Below, one piece after another: positions 33,501 through 48,500 of a DNA stretch of 64,000 nt. The notes beneath the pieces were generated by a model that was not told the origin of the DNA, ran no database searches, and worked only from the letters and a program-made list of their open reading frames with translations. The stretch is from Platanthera guangdongensis (taxonomy: Eukaryota; Streptophyta; Magnoliopsida; Asparagales; Orchidaceae): positions 243,707,447 to 243,771,446 of the forward strand of contig CM077158.1 in NCBI GenBank assembly GCA_039583875.1, in the 5' to 3' direction. Positions within the stretch are counted from its first letter, which is position 1, and each line of letters starts with the position of its first letter. The translations under genes were made by a program, and so were the position numbers.

Positions 33501-36500
33501 TGTCGTCTCCATCCATTTCCTACCTGTAATTTTGCGCCTCGAAGCGATTGTTCCTCCCATTCTTTGCTCTGCTCCTGTACTGATCCACGCCGCCCGATCC
33601 GGTAACTTGCGTCCCGTAGCAGCTGATTTTTCTGATCTCCGTAGCGTTGCTCCGGTTCCTTCTTTGTACTGCCGCTCCAGTTCCTTCTTTGTACCACCGC
33701 TCTGGTTCCTGCTCTGCACTTCGTATCCTGCATTCGACAACTTCTGTTCATGTCAATCACAACAACACCGATCTAGTCCTGCATCGAGCTGTCACTGCTT
33801 CTGCGTGCATGCCCCCACAACTTCGTTGTACGGCGTCCTCCCCTCCCCCGCTTTGTGGAAGTCACGCTAAAACTTGTCTGTTTAGCTGAATCAATGGAGG
33901 AGATGAATAACACCGAAAAGCCCGTTCACAAAGGATTAGATGACGAGAAGTTGGTGCAACAGCTCTCCGGTAAGACCTCAAAGAAAAAGAGGAAGAATCC
34001 TTCTTCAAAGGTCCCATCTCCTCTGGCAAAGACAACCAGGATGTAGGAGATGAATAAGACCTCAAAGAAAGAGGAAGAATCCTTCTTCAAAGGCAACAAT
34101 AGAGTGCATCGAGAGCTCGACGAGGCCTTGAGATAAGAAGAGCTCGCTGCTGTCGAGGCGCAAAGGGCAGTGATCCCGTCGCCAAGGCCAAACAAAGGGA
34201 GGTCGCCGCCGCTGAGGCCAATAAGAAAGCAGAAGACTTTTGTCGCTGTCGAGGCAAAGAAAGGGCAGTGGACTGGAGGAGGCTAATGCTACCGAGAAGA
34301 AAAAGAAGCGGGTGTCCATTATGGAGGTTGTGAGAGCTGAGGATCTCTGGCTTCAGCAGGAACTCGCTGAAAAGAAGGTTGTCGTAGATGCCAAGAAGCC
34401 TTAAGAGATGGATGATAAAATGAAAATCATTCAGTGCTCGCTGGAGGAGCCAAAAGTGGTTCTGCTGGTTCTCAACTACAGAAGAATCCCCCTCAGAGGC
34501 AAAACATAGACATTCTCACTCCTGGATGATCAGGGACAACCATCGCGATCAACACAATTTTTGTATTTTTATTTTATTTTTGTGAGTCCTATTTTGAGGG
34601 TTAGGGTGCCAGATTCAATTGCGCGATATGGGCCGCCAAATTTGTTTATCCTAAATTACCTATATATATATCGTATGAGAATTTTGGGCGCGGGCTTCAT
34701 GGATTGAAACATTAACTGCCTCAATCCTTTGGTCCTAGACGCGAGCCAACCCCATCTCTTACTCAATACGACACCCAGCCATACCACCACATCTCCATCC
34801 CCCACCGTCGCCATCTCTAGCATCAACCGCCGCCACTCCAGGCTTCAAGATACACCATCTCTGCCCTAACGAGGCTTCCTAAACCTCCTCCGAGCATCTC
34901 GCACCGCCACATCCCTTTTCCTTCTCTTCAACAATATTCCGCCCGTTCTCCCCCTTCATCACTTCCAGCGCTCTGGGAAGCCCCGACCGGCCCTTTCACA
35001 GCCCATACAACCTCCCCTGATGCCTTCATAGTTCTTTTCTTCTGTCTGCTCTGTCGAGGCTCCCCCACAACCACCGTCTACTGTTTTCCTCTCCATAGTT
35101 ATCGGAGACCCTCTAAGTAGTAAGTACGCCGCCAACGTTCTCTAGCTTCCCACACCCTCGCCAATGCTGTTACATCTCTATCCACTCCTTTTCTCCCCTC
35201 ACATTTAATAGTCTTGTACGCTCACCTACCACATTCTCCCCCATTGATGCCGATCGCTTGGTGCAAAGAGTACGAGTACTTTGTATTACTAGTGATATTT
35301 TACTTTATTAATTTGCTAATCTTCTTCCAAGGGACCTGTATGCTTTATTCTCACGATGCTTTGTGTTGTAGTACTCTCAATTACGTGATGATTATTACCT
35401 GTTATCCTTAAGGGTCCGTTCGGCGCGCAGGTATTGGCTTTCTGGAATTGGCTTTGCCATCCAGAAAGCCAATTCTCTTGTTCGGCGCGTTAGAATTAGA
35501 CGGGCATTGGTTTTCACTTGAAAACCATGGGTTTTCCTATATACCTAAAAATCCAGCCCCCCAAAACTTACCTCCCGCTGCAGGTTTTCCAGATTTTCAC
35601 CGCTACCATGCCCCGACCCCGACCCCGACCCGCTCCCGACCCCGCCCCCACTCCCATGACCCGACCCCTACCCCGCTCCCGTGCCCCGACCCCGACCCCG
35701 ATCCCGCTCCCGTGCCCCGAATCTGATCCCTCTCCCGTGCCCCGACCTCGACGCTCCGACGTCGATTGCGCGACGTCGACGACGTCGAAGCTCCGACATT
35801 GACGCTCTGACGCCGACTCCTCCCACGCCACTGGAATATATGTACGCTCCGACGCCGACTCCTCCGTGCCGCTGGAATATATGTATGCTCCAATCTTCTT
35901 CCTCTTCCTCTTGAGATTGTGACAGTTATACAGATCTAAATTGGATAGTGATGTGTGTTTAGTGTGCGTACTTGTTAGTTGATTCCTCATATTTCTATCT
36001 TGTGTGTTGTTGTCATCAAAAATAACTTATAAATTTAGAGTTTTATCCAAATGTTATATCTGTGTGTTGTTGCTTCTCATGGAATAAGATTTCTGTGGTC
36101 CTTGATACTCGGCATTCCTGTCGGATTGGTTCTGGTGTTAAGATTCGTCTTCACGCAAAATGCCCGGGCCAAGCGGCACTGAGAGATGGTAATCTTAAGT
36201 ATGGCCGCCTCCTCTCTCGTTTTTTTTTAAATTTGCGTGCTCAAGCACAGCGTGCGTTGATCCTGGATACATAGAGGTGGAATACACTGCAGTGATAAAA
36301 AAAGATGTCGAGTTTGAGTAGTTTCTTGAACCCTAGTGGCGATTCAGGGATGACAAAAATAGTTCCTAAAAATTGTAATTCCAGAAAGCCAATTCCAGTG
36401 TGCAGCCGAACAGCTTTTACATATCAATGTCAATTCTGTTCACTGAAAACCATCCTGCAACCGAACAACATAATTGGTTTTCTGCACAAAACCAATTCAT

Positions 36501-39500
36501 GCAGATATTGGTTTTCTGGCCAAAGCCAATTCCAGAAAGCCAATACCTGCGCGCCGAACGGATCCTAATTCATTTACTTGTAATTAAATGTGAATGCTTG
36601 TGCGATATATTAAATTTTATTGTTGTTTAATTTAATTATGTGCGAAAAATTATCTTGCATGCCTTAACCGCTTGCACGGTGTTACAGACCCACGTTGGGG
36701 GATCACGTACAAGCGCCACACCTCGACATATCTTTTATGATTATGCATTGTATCTTTTCTGCATTTGTTTTTTATTTTGGAGCCTTGGTTTGGTTTGGGC
36801 TCCAATCGGTTACAAGGTTGGAGTGTGCTTGGTTTGAAGGGATCAAAATCATTAATCAATATATATATCTAATTCTCCTCTCTCTACGTCATAGAAACTC
36901 GATGCTCTAGCCACTTCACGTCTCCCGCACGCAGATGCAACTCACAATCATGTCTTTCACCTGATTCCGTCGCTCGTCAACGCCGATCGACTGCTCTTCT
37001 CTATCCGCTTCCTTCATCGCTCCTCTCCTGGCGAGATAGGTTCGATAGGATCTTGCAAGGCCAACGTCGATCCTCTACAAGACTTCCCCCTTCTTCCCCC
37101 GCCAACGAGGTCTTAAACAAGGGCCCGTAACAACTCGATATTAGAGCTCTCTTCCTCCACCGCTCCTTTATTGCACTCGACACCGACTGCTTCCCCTATT
37201 TTTGCCGTCGTCAGGCTTTCTTAGCCCCGAACAGCCTTGTACGCACCCGGTTCCACCCTTCCACTGCTCCGCGTGAGCTCGCCGGTACTCTTGGGGGCCT
37301 CTACTACCGGTCTTCCGCTATTATCGAGCAGCACAAGCATTTTCCCACTCCCCTACCTCTTCTCCCTCCTTTCAGACCACACCCATGGACGATTAGAGGG
37401 CTCACTTTTGCCCAGACTTTGGAGTCATTTCAACACTTGATGGTGGAACCCAATAAGGCCCGCATCAAGTCCCTTCGATCGGATGCGTCACCGCCGGCTC
37501 CGCGCGCCGTTTCAGGTTCATCTCAAAAGTTTAATGAGTCTCCTGCACCACGAGAAGAGGGAGGCAGCTTTCCCCTTTTTGTGAAGATGGACTTCCCGCT
37601 TTTTGACGGTCGGGAGGACCCTCTCACGTGGCTCACATGCTGCAAACAATTTTGTGAAACTCAATGCACCCCGAAAGAGGATTGGCTTGGTTTGCGTCAT
37701 TTCTTCTCATGGGTTTTGCGCAACAATGGTTCTTGCTGCTCAGTCGGGAGCGTTCTCACCTGGTATGAGAGGATTTTAAAATGCCGCGCTCCCTCCGCTT
37801 CAAACCCCCCTTCACGGGAATTCTCTTAGTGATTTCATATCTCACATACAGCCTGAACATCGAGTTGCAGGTGCTCCTTTCTCAACCCCATCCGTCCCAG
37901 TGGCACATCAACTGCCTTTCTTCATGGCAGGCCTCCACAAGCGACTCAGTATAGACATCGAGTTGCTGTCTCCTAACGACCTCTCAACAACCATGAGCTT
38001 ATCCCGCGTTTTTGAGAAACGCTTGTTGATGGACCGCTCGTATTTGGGACGTCGATCTGCCGACGTCCCCTCCAGGGGTTTTGGCCCTTCTCCTTCCCCG
38101 GTTAGCACTGGAGCCGACACAGGAAAAGAGGGGGACCAATCATCCACCTTTAGGCAGATTTCCCCTCAGGAGATGGCCGACTGCCGGGCCGAGGGCCTGT
38201 GTTTCAATTGTGATGAGTCTTTCACTCATGGACATCAGTGCAATCGCCTTTTCTTGCTTGAGGTGGAGGATCCCTCTGATGAGGACATAAGGGAAGTGGA
38301 CCCGGGAGATCTAGGGATTTCTATTCATGCTATGATGGGATCCCAGTCGGGGGATACGATTCAAATACAGATTTTAGTGGCGGGACAGCAGTTGGTCGCT
38401 CTCATGGACTCGAGCAGTACACAGTTTTCTTAGTGACCTCATTACCGGTTACCGCCCGCCCGAGCCTCCGTGTTTTCGTTGCCAATGGCATGGACATGAC
38501 GTGCATTGGAGTTTACCACGCGGTGTCTATTGTGGTGGAGAGCTACCATTCCACGTGGACTTCTATATGATTGCCCTTTGGGGTTTCGAGGCTGTGTTGG
38601 GAGTCCGTGGGCTCCGCACCTTGGGGCCACTTCTGTGAAATTTTGACACATTGACGATGACATGGGGTCGTCACCCCTACCAGATAGTGTGGCATGACCG
38701 CTCGACGACCACCGACTGATAGGTTTTTCTCGCCCGTGCTGATCAGACTGAGCCCTCTAACCCCGAGGCTCTCCTACAACAGTACAACGACACTACCACC
38801 GCCCCGACGAGTCTTCCTTTCTCGTGGCACTAGGATAACCGAATTTTCCTATTACTGGAGACGACCCCCGTAGTTGTTTGCCTCTACCGCTACCCATTTC
38901 GGCAAAATGATGAGATTGAGCGACAGTGTGACGCTATGTTGTGACAGGACGAGATTGGTTTTAGGGCATCATCCACCACAGTGTGTTCCATTTCTCCTCT
39001 CCAGTTTTTTGGTCAATAAAAAGGACAACACATGACGTTTTTGCGTTGATTACCGCGAGCCGAATGCTCAGACGGTGAAGGGAAAGAACCCCATTCCGGT
39101 TGTGGAGGAGCTACTGGACGAGTTGCACGCCGCCCACTTCTTCAAGCTGGATCTTTGCTCCGGTTACCATCAGGTGCACATGACCCTCGAGGATGTGGAG
39201 AAGACATCTTTTCGCACCCACCATGGACATTTCGAGTTTCTCGTGACGCCCTTCGGTCTCACCAATGCCCCCTCCACATTCCAGACCCTCATGAACGGGG
39301 TATTTCATAACTTGTTACGTCGTTGCATACTTGTTTTCTTTGACTATATTTTGGTCTGCAATGCTACGTGGGAGTCCCATCCGGGCCACCTTCGAGTGGT
39401 TTTTCAGTTAGTCCATACTCCCAGGCTTTTCTTGAAGCAAGCCAAGTGTTCTTTTGGGACCGATCGTGTTTCTTACTTGGGCCATGTTGTTGACAGTACA

Positions 39501-42500
39501 TGGGTGTCCGCTGACCCCCCTCAAGATCCAGGGCGTGGCCGATTGGCCCCATCCCTAGTCCTAGATGGAACTCCGGGATTTTCTTGGCCTAACGGGCTAT
39601 AATCAGTGTTTTATACAATGGTACATCGTCATTGTAACTCCATTGTTTGACCTATTGAAGAGACATTTTTTCAAGTGGGGACTCAGCGACTACTGTTTTT
39701 CTTGCTCTTCAGTAGGCCTTAGTGTTGTGTCTACCAGACTTTGAACATGAGTTCTAGGTAGAGTACGACACATCCGGACAGGGGTGCGGTGCTGTGCTTC
39801 AACAGGGGAGCCATCCAATCACATATTTTAACCGCCAGACCGCCCTTCATCATCAGAAGCTTCAGGCTTACACATAAGAGCCTATTGGGTTGGCCAAAGT
39901 CGTCCAACATTGGAGACTGTATTTATGGGGGCGTCCTTTCCTTATTCACACTGATCATTTCAGCTTCAAGTACCTATTGAAGCAGTGACTCACCACTGCC
40001 CCGCAACAACGTTGGATCAATTAACTTCTTGGCTTTGACTTTTGTGTGGAATACAAGGAGGGTGCCTTGAACCGGGCCGCCGCCGCCCTCTCCCACTTCG
40101 ACCGCCAGGAGGGTTCTTTGTTGGCCATTTCTCACCCAATCCCTACCATTTGCCTCCGTCTGTAGATAGGGATTCAGGACACTTCGGTTCTACGCAAGCT
40201 ACTTCACCGCATTGAGGAGGGGAGTTTGCCCTTGGATAGTTCGGGACGGTTTCATCCTATACAAGGATCGCCTCTATCTTTTACGCACTTCTCACTTGAT
40301 TTTGGATATTCTGACTGGGTTCCACGACACCAGCCATGAAGGGATTCAGAAGACACTTCAGCGGATCTGAATTGAGTTCTTTTGGAAGGGACTCAAAATG
40401 GGGGGGGGGGTCCAAGACTTCATCGCCCTATGCCCCGCCTGTTAGCACACTACCAGCCGGGCAACGGACTGCTCCAGCCTCTTCCCATCCCTACGCAAAT
40501 AGCCTCTTCCCATCTCTACGCAAATTACAAATATGGGCCGACATATCTATGAACTTCATTAATAGGTTACCTACTTTGAGTGGCCGATCCATCATCTTCG
40601 TGGTGGTTGATCGTTTGTCCAAGGGTGCATCTTCTTTGACCAGGTGTTTCGTTTACACGACATTCCAAAGAGTATGGTGTCAGACAGGGACAAGATTTTC
40701 ACCTTCCTATTTTGGCAGGAGTTATTCACATTATGTACCACTAAGCTGCCACTTTCTTTGGCATTACCACCCGCAGTTAGACGGACAGACGAAGGTGATC
40801 AATCAGACACTTGAGATTTACCCGCGTTGTATTATTGGGACCACCCCAAGGATTGGGCAAGGTGGCTTTCATGGGCGGAGTATTGCTACAATACGTCCTA
40901 CCATTCAGCTGTGCAAACCACGCTTTTTCGACTAGTCTATGGCTGAGATCCGCTCCACCTCCTTACATACCCCAGCACATCTGTCCGCTCACCCACGATC
41001 GGTACCGAGCTGCCCATTCATGACTATATCTTTTCTTTAGCCCATGAGCGATTGCTTCAAGCTCATGCCCACATTGAGACCACCTATGATCAGGGATACC
41101 GCGAGCTGTTCTTCGCTCTAAGTGTTTCGGTGTGGCTTAAACACCGCCCTTACCGTTATGTGAACGTAGCTCAGAGTTCATTCAACAAACTGGGGTCCAA
41201 GTTCTACGTGCCGTTCATGATTTCAGAGCACATTAAAGAGGTGGTGTACCGATCCATTCCCTTCCGATGCCCGGATCCACGACTGTTCCACATCTCGCAG
41301 TTGAAGCCGTTCGTGGCGGTGCCACCTCCTGAACCTTTGGTCCACTTCCCCCCACAGCTCCAAGACAAGATTGAGGATAAGCTTGATGACAACGCGGTCA
41401 GAGATGTTGGGGGATCACGTACAAGTGCCGCACCTCGGCGTACACCGCTTAGAGATATCTTTTATGATTCTGCATTTTATCTTTATTTTCTAACCGAATA
41501 TAGGGTTGGGGTGTGCTTGGTTTGAAGGGATCAAAATCATTAATCAATATCTCTCTCTAATTCTTCTCTCTTTCTCTCTCCATCTCACGGAAACCCGATG
41601 CCCTAGCCGCTTCCCATCTCCTGCACGTCGACGCAGCCCGCAATCATGTCTTCCGCCCGATTCCGTCCCTCGCCGCCGCTGATCGAATGCTCCGCTCCAT
41701 CTGCCTCCTTCGTCGCTCCTCTCCGGCGAGATAGGTTCGAGAGGATCTCGCAAGGACAACACCGATCCTTTACGGGACTTCCCCCTCCTTCCCCCTCGAA
41801 CGAGGTCTCAAACTAGGGCCCGTAACACATGAGAATAGCAATATAGCTTATCTTGTGAGTATCCTGTTCATTAAATTGTATGCCTCCATTTGCACATTCA
41901 TTTAGTCGACCCGTAGTCTCAATTGTATTGGTCTTGTTTGTACTCATCCAGAGTTATCTATAGATTCATCCAACGTCATTATGTCAAATAGTGAGCTGAT
42001 ACTGAAGGCCTTTTAATCTTGAAGTATGTTTGGTAGCCTTTGGATAGTCTTGATTTATTTATTTGAAGAACCTTCTGTCCACTGCACGTTTTTTTTCCAT
42101 GCTACGCTACATTATATTTTTTTTTAAAAATTGGCGCTAACAGGTTACAGAGTGACATATCAAAATTTGAGGCCAAGGTTGAAAGACTTGAAGCACAAGT
42201 ATCTGCCAAAGATCGAGAGCTTGCAACATTAGCCCGAACGGTTTATATGCCTCATAACAGTAGATATTTAGATTACAGTTCACGAGATTATCTTTATTGT
42301 TAATAATTGTGAATTTTGTATGACCTGGCAACTAGGATGCCAAAGCTTCTGCAGGTTTCAAAACACAGATTGAAAAGCTGCAGCAAGAGCGAGATGAGTT
42401 TCAAAAAATGGTTATTGGGTACCAGGTGAAGGATCTCTTGTCATTATGCCTGATGTATTTTCCAAATTATTAAATAATCCGTACATTTTTCCACAGCTCT

Positions 42501-45500
42501 TAATTCTTCTTTTCATAAAGACTACTGTAACTAATTTTATTCATTTCAATTTCAAGCAAGCTCGCACACAACAAATTCATGAAATGAAGAAGAAAGAAAA
42601 GGACTACATTAAGCTGCAGGTAGTTTTCTTTGCATTAAAAAGGACTACATTAAGCTGCAGTTATTAAAATTACTCCTCCCTCCCCTGATAAATGAGAATG
42701 CCATATTTTTTTTTGTAAATTTATTAACTATGAGCTTTGGATTTTTTTTTGTTTTTCGTCCTCCCACCTTAAAGTTATCATTTTCATCCTTTGGCCAACA
42801 CTTTGCTTCATTTTTGGTGCAATTCAAAGGCTAAAAAAGTTTTATAAATGATAAGTTCAATGAATATTTTAAAACAATTTTAATTTTAGGAACTAATTTA
42901 ACATTGACTTAAATCCGATCAAAACTTAAGCTGTTCACTTCCCATACTGTTAGCTGCGCTCATATTGTCATGTTAAAACTGCAGCAGTTATACTTTAAAT
43001 TCTGATGAATGAAAAAAAACATCTTTAATTTTGGTTCTGTAGGAGAGACTAAACCAAGTTTTGATGGAGAAGAAGAAAGAATCCCGTTCTGGCATGGAAA
43101 TTATGAACTTACTTCAGGTATACTTCATGAAATTCGCTTGTGTTTCCTCTAACATGCGTTTCTAATACCATTCCTGCCTTCCCCGTGATTATTATTATTC
43201 CTTGTGTTCATTTGATTTTCTACCTCTGGCCCTATGTTGCTTAAGGCATCTATGATTTTAGTATTTTACATATACTCATATACTCATCTTAACAGAAAGA
43301 AGGGCGTCAGCGTGGAACATGGAATGGCAAGAAGGCTGATAGTGACTTCTACAAGATGATTGTAATGCTTGAACAATTTTCTTAATATATGTTTTAGGTG
43401 CTGTCATTATATTTTTTTCTATTAACAGGTTGATGCATATGAAGTGAAGAAGCAAGAACTTATGGCAGAGAATGCAGATTTGCGGGCTTTGTTGCGCTCA
43501 ATGCAGGTATGCAAATTCTGACCTAAATGTTTTTTTATTAATATACTAAATAAAGTTTTTGGGGACTGAGGATCTGAGGATAATTTGGGTGCATGTTCAT
43601 TGTGAAAGTTTGTGAATCTCTCCAAAAAGAATAAAACAACACGCTACCTAGGATTTTGTCAACGATTACTGAAACTGTTCACATTCATCTTGAAAATATA
43701 CCCACTACAAAAACTATAGAAAATAGGCAAACAAATTATACTATTTGCGGAAATCTATGTTTTTTTAGTAATCAACATATTTTGAGCTGCTGATTTATAA
43801 TTTTTATTTTATATCCCCATGATGGGACAAAAGATTGCCTTTGCCCACCTGCCGCAATGGTGCATACCCCTCATTTGAAAGGAAGATTTTCTTTTGCAGA
43901 TAAAAACCGATCTGCTGTGATAGCTGTAATGGTGATATAGACTACGTTTATTTGGAAAATAAACCGGACATCTTCTGAATATATACACTTGATAATTTTG
44001 TACTGAACATCAACATCTGCAATTGAAGATGTATCTTTGAACTCCCTCCCCTTGGAATAACTCAGTACGTCAAGAGCCCAAATCTTTAAAGTTTTACTTT
44101 AGAAGAACGCTATTTTCTCTCCCAACAACACCCATAGTAAAATTTTGTTTTCCTACAATTGAGGGTAAAATGTCAACTAGTAAACCTCCTCTTTCTCTAG
44201 GTAGATGTAGGAGAAAGGTGTTTTTCCTCACCAGCGCTTCTCTTTTGTACATCATGGGGTTTTTAGTGTTCCCTCTCTCTTCATTCACTCTGAAGCCATC
44301 GGTGGATTCAAAGAAGGTCGTATGGACAACTTAAATATATTTTCTCTATTTAGGGGGTATCTTCCAACAGGTCCCAATTGGGGCCACGTGATACCCCACA
44401 AGATTTTGTGGAGATCTAGGAGGCTCAGACCATCTCAAGTTCCATAGATATTATGAATTTTTCGTCCACAAAAATTGTGGTCCATACTTGCATCCAAAAC
44501 AATTGAGGAAACAATTCTTTCATAGTGTCTCTTCTTTCCCAAGTGGCATCGTTCACCTTCCACCAAACCTTAATAAAAATTTTCTCTCGATGTCGTAGTT
44601 TCGTACTCTGTCATTCCACAATTTTATAAGGTTCCGTCGAACTTGTTAAGTCAAGCTCAATCTGAGTTTCATCTGTTGATATCATCTTTTTTTGATCTCT
44701 ATCGTATCTTTGTAATGAAGACACTTGAAATATATCATGACGGTTTCTAAGTTCATAGGACAATGGTAGTTTATAAGCTACCTCATCAATTCTTTCTGTG
44801 ATTATGAAGGTCCCATATACATTGCACTGAGCTTCCCTTTTTGTCGAAGTCGTGAAATTCTCTTGAAAGATTTTCTTTAGACAAACTTGATCACTCATAT
44901 TAAACTCTATTCTTCGATGGCCATATTTTTATTGTCTATCCTAGAATATTTTCAATCTTTCATGAACAATTTTGATCTTGTCATACATTTGTCCACCACT
45001 TAAACAAATTCCTTTCACCATTTTCTACCCAACTTAAAAGGGTCCGACATCTTCTCTTGTATAATGCTTCAGAAGGCGCCATTTAGAAACTGAACTGATA
45101 ACTGTAATTGTATGAAAATCCTACTAGAGATAGACATTTTTCCCATGATCCCTTTAGATCCAATACAACCATCCTCAGAAGGGCCTCTAACATTTGAATG
45201 GTTCGTTCTGACTGTCCATTTGTTTGTGGGTGAAAAACAATGTTGTACTGTAGTTTAATTCCTAATCTTTTGTGGTCCAATTTTCAAGTTTCAGATATAA
45301 ATCTCCCATCTCTATCAGAAATGATTGATCGAGGAATTCTATGCAATTTAACTATAATACTAATGTATTGGGTAACTAATCATTCGGTTCATTTTTCTTC
45401 ATCATGTGTTACTTTGGTTAAACGATCAATGATAACTCAAATACCGTCATTTCATGCTGTACTTCTTGGCAAAATCATAATGAAGTTCATCTCAATATCA

Positions 45501-48500
45501 TCCCATTTTCACTTCAGAATTGGTAATGATTGTAAATACCCACCGGGTTTTTGATGCACCACTTTAACTACTTAGCAAGTATGATACTTAGCTATATGTT
45601 TTATCACATCCATACCCATTTGGGCCATCCAATATATTGTTTCAAATCTTGATACTTTGCACATGATGAACTGAATAAGTTGTATTATGAGCTTCATTCA
45701 ATATTTCCATTCTAAGATTACATACATCGTGTACAAGTAATCTAACATTTATAAGCAACAATCCATGTTTCTCGACAAATGATGTTGTCTGGACCTTCCT
45801 TACTTTTTCCATCAATTTGACCAAAACAGAATCCTGCCCAATTGCTTCATTTATCTTATCCTTAATTGGGTATCGCATTTGCATTCAACAAATCTGTCCC
45901 TGTTTTTCTTTATTTGTAGTGACTGTAGAAATTTCTAACTTATGCAATTCATGTAGTAATGGTCAAATCACTGAAGATAATGACACAGTCTTTTTCCTGC
46001 TTAAAGCATCAATTACAAATTTACAATATTTGCCTTTATATATAAATGATTAAATTATAATTTTTAATAAATTCCAGCCTTTGCCGTTGAAGAATGTTGA
46101 TTTTGTTTTGTGTAGAAATATACTTTTACTTTTTTGACCGGTAAACATTTCATGCCTTACTCTATGTCAATAATATCATCATATTTTCAATGAAAAATCA
46201 ACAGCGGACAATTTCAATATTTAACAATAACGCGAGAAGATTGGTTCCCAAGCAAACATAACATATTAATCCAATATTTAATAAAAAATAAATAACATGA
46301 TATGATGATACTCACATACAAAGAGATTCAGCGACGGCAGAAGCAACAACAATGAATATCTGCGAGTTGGGAGGCGATGTCACTGAGGACTAATGTGCTG
46401 GATTCTTTACTAATGGTTGGAGTAGGGTAGGATTGCTGATATCGAAGGAAAAGATGTGGCTTTGGAGATGAACGAGCTAAGGGATTCTAGTATTTATCGG
46501 GTTAATGGGTGCTTGGTTGATGGGGGTGGGATATCAGATTCCTGTGCGTCTGGCTTTGCGGCAGAATGCAAAAACGGATGGCCCGAGCAGTGTTGGACAA
46601 TGAGGAGGGGACTATTGATACTGGCATTGGAGAGGAGGGTTGCTAGATCACGTCACAAGGGGTACTGATAGGGAATCGTGAGAACTGGTACCGATTCGAT
46701 GGGGGCGAGACGGAGTTGGGTGTTTGTAAGAAGTAGGATCAGGAGGAGTGCTGGTTGCGACGTAAGCTTGGTGGATCCACCGAAAAACGAGAAAGGGACG
46801 GGTTGCCACGAGCGATTTAGGGTGCAGGTGTAGATCAGATGGGAAGAGGAGTGTAGAAAAAGATGCATAGTGGCGCTGGGAGATGCTTAACGACAGAGGG
46901 GGGGGGGGGATGCGACTGGAGCTTTCGATCCGCTGAGGAAGAAGGAAGTGAATCTGGGCAGGGGCGGTTTTCTCCTTCAGGAATCGCGGAGTGGGATGCG
47001 TGCACTTGTGGTTATACTCATACAAGAAGAAGATTACTGACAACCGTGAGTAGCTGAAGGGGTCGGGGGGGGGGGGACAAAGGTAAGGAAACAGGAAAAT
47101 ATAAGAATAACTGAAATTGACCGGGACGTCGCACCCCGGGTTCTCGCGACATTACACCACTAACGATTGCCGAATCATGTCTCTCACAAAACTTAGCAAT
47201 GATTGTAAACTGTAGTACCCACCCCTATTTATAACAAGAGTGGGCTGTTCGGCACCCTGCGTGAGCGACTCTGATCGTCCGTTACGCCCGGTGTTCTAAA
47301 ACGTTAAATACAAAACCCAAAAATATAATAAAATATATATAAAATGTAAAACAACGGTTCAGATGCACTCGCGGGCTTGGATCGCCGATCCGATCAATGC
47401 ATCTCGGGCAAATATGTAAAAATGGGTCCCGCCGAGTGGTGGCCCAATCTCCTCCATCGAACACGATCGTGCGGCCGATCCCCATCAATTCCCCCCTACT
47501 GAAAAAACATTCATCTCCGAGCTATGAAGATGAATAAGTTGTAGTCGAAGATCGGGGGGTAAGTCTATCAAGCTCTATAATTAAGGTGGCGTTTGGTTAG
47601 ACTTATTCACTGCTGCGCGGCTGAGATGCTGGCAAGTCCGTGGTTGCTCACATGGTGAACAGAGGAAGTTCAAGCTTAATTAGATGTCAATGAGCGCTCG
47701 AGAGGCGTTTGGTTCAACTTTTTTCCAAACCACCTTTTATTAATGTCTGCTTTTTTCCTTATATCCCTAGTCACTGCTTTTTCTTGCGGTGAACAGCAGA
47801 AGCCACGACTCTTCTTTCCGGAAAGGCGGAATCCCTACCATATTGCGAGCGGCTCCCCCGATCCCCCTTCGATGTCGATGGTGGCGTGAATTCCCTGCGC
47901 ACATCTCCGTCGGCGCACATCTCTTTTGTCGTTCTTTCCATCGGTGTCGTTCTCCTCTGGTTTGTTTTCTTCCTCCTTGGATCTCTGATCGCTGGTTTGT
48001 CGCTCGTCGCTGATTTCCTGCAGTGTCGGTTTTTTTAGATAGAAAAGTGCCGTCGTTCTCCATCTCGCTGAGAAGGACTGTTTCCGTGAGGTATCCCTCT
48101 TCTCCTTCTTTCCACTTTAGGATTTAGGTCGCTAATTTTCATGTTCATCGCCAGTCTCGGTCAAAAGTTCTCGTCCAGTCCTGCTCCTAATTGTTTGACG
48201 AGTGATAGTTTGAGGCTCTGTTCCTCCCGTGAGTTCTGTAATTTGTTGTGCGTTCTGCAAATTTTTTTGAAAGCCAAATAGGAATGGGACTCTCAACAGA
48301 GTTGTTTGCTTGGATTTGTTGTCCAGCCTCAACAGATTTGTTTGCATGGAGGAAATTGTAAGTTCTGTAATTTGTTATGAGGTCTTTGATGGCTTCATCC
48401 AAAATTTGTGCTTGGAGGACTTTTTTTTGAAGAGGATTTGTTTGCTTGGATTTGTGTCCCGTCCAAACATTTATAGTTTTTTTTGGATTTGTTTATGGTT

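Larger units (their letters stand above)
36680..41827 (+). mobile_element. Decayed Ty3/gypsy chromovirus (about 5.1 kb)
   Basis: Two related LTRs (about 36680-37132 and about 41394-41827) share TTGGGGGATCACGTACAAG, GGGATCAAAATCATTAATCAATAT and GAGGTCT.AAAC ... GGGCCCGTAACA. They differ by many substitutions and indels, so the insertion is old. Gag, RT, RNase H and integrase relics follow in chromovirus order on the + strand. The flanks (CACGG and CATGA) do not give a clean target duplication. The first LTR base position is uncertain by about 15 bp. Confidence 0.85.

Noticed and set aside
33431..33870. Open frames of 98-130 codons on both strands
   Set aside because: Mutually overlapping frames of similar length on opposite strands with no recognised motif, typical of chance in C-rich DNA.
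35568..35990. 140-codon minus-strand frame and overlapping plus-strand frames
   Set aside because: They come from the CCGACC-like repeat core of the Harbinger-type element.
46648..47043. 131-codon minus-strand frame, Ser/Pro/His-rich
   Set aside because: It lies in a likely LTR relic and has no domain. The composition explains the open frame.
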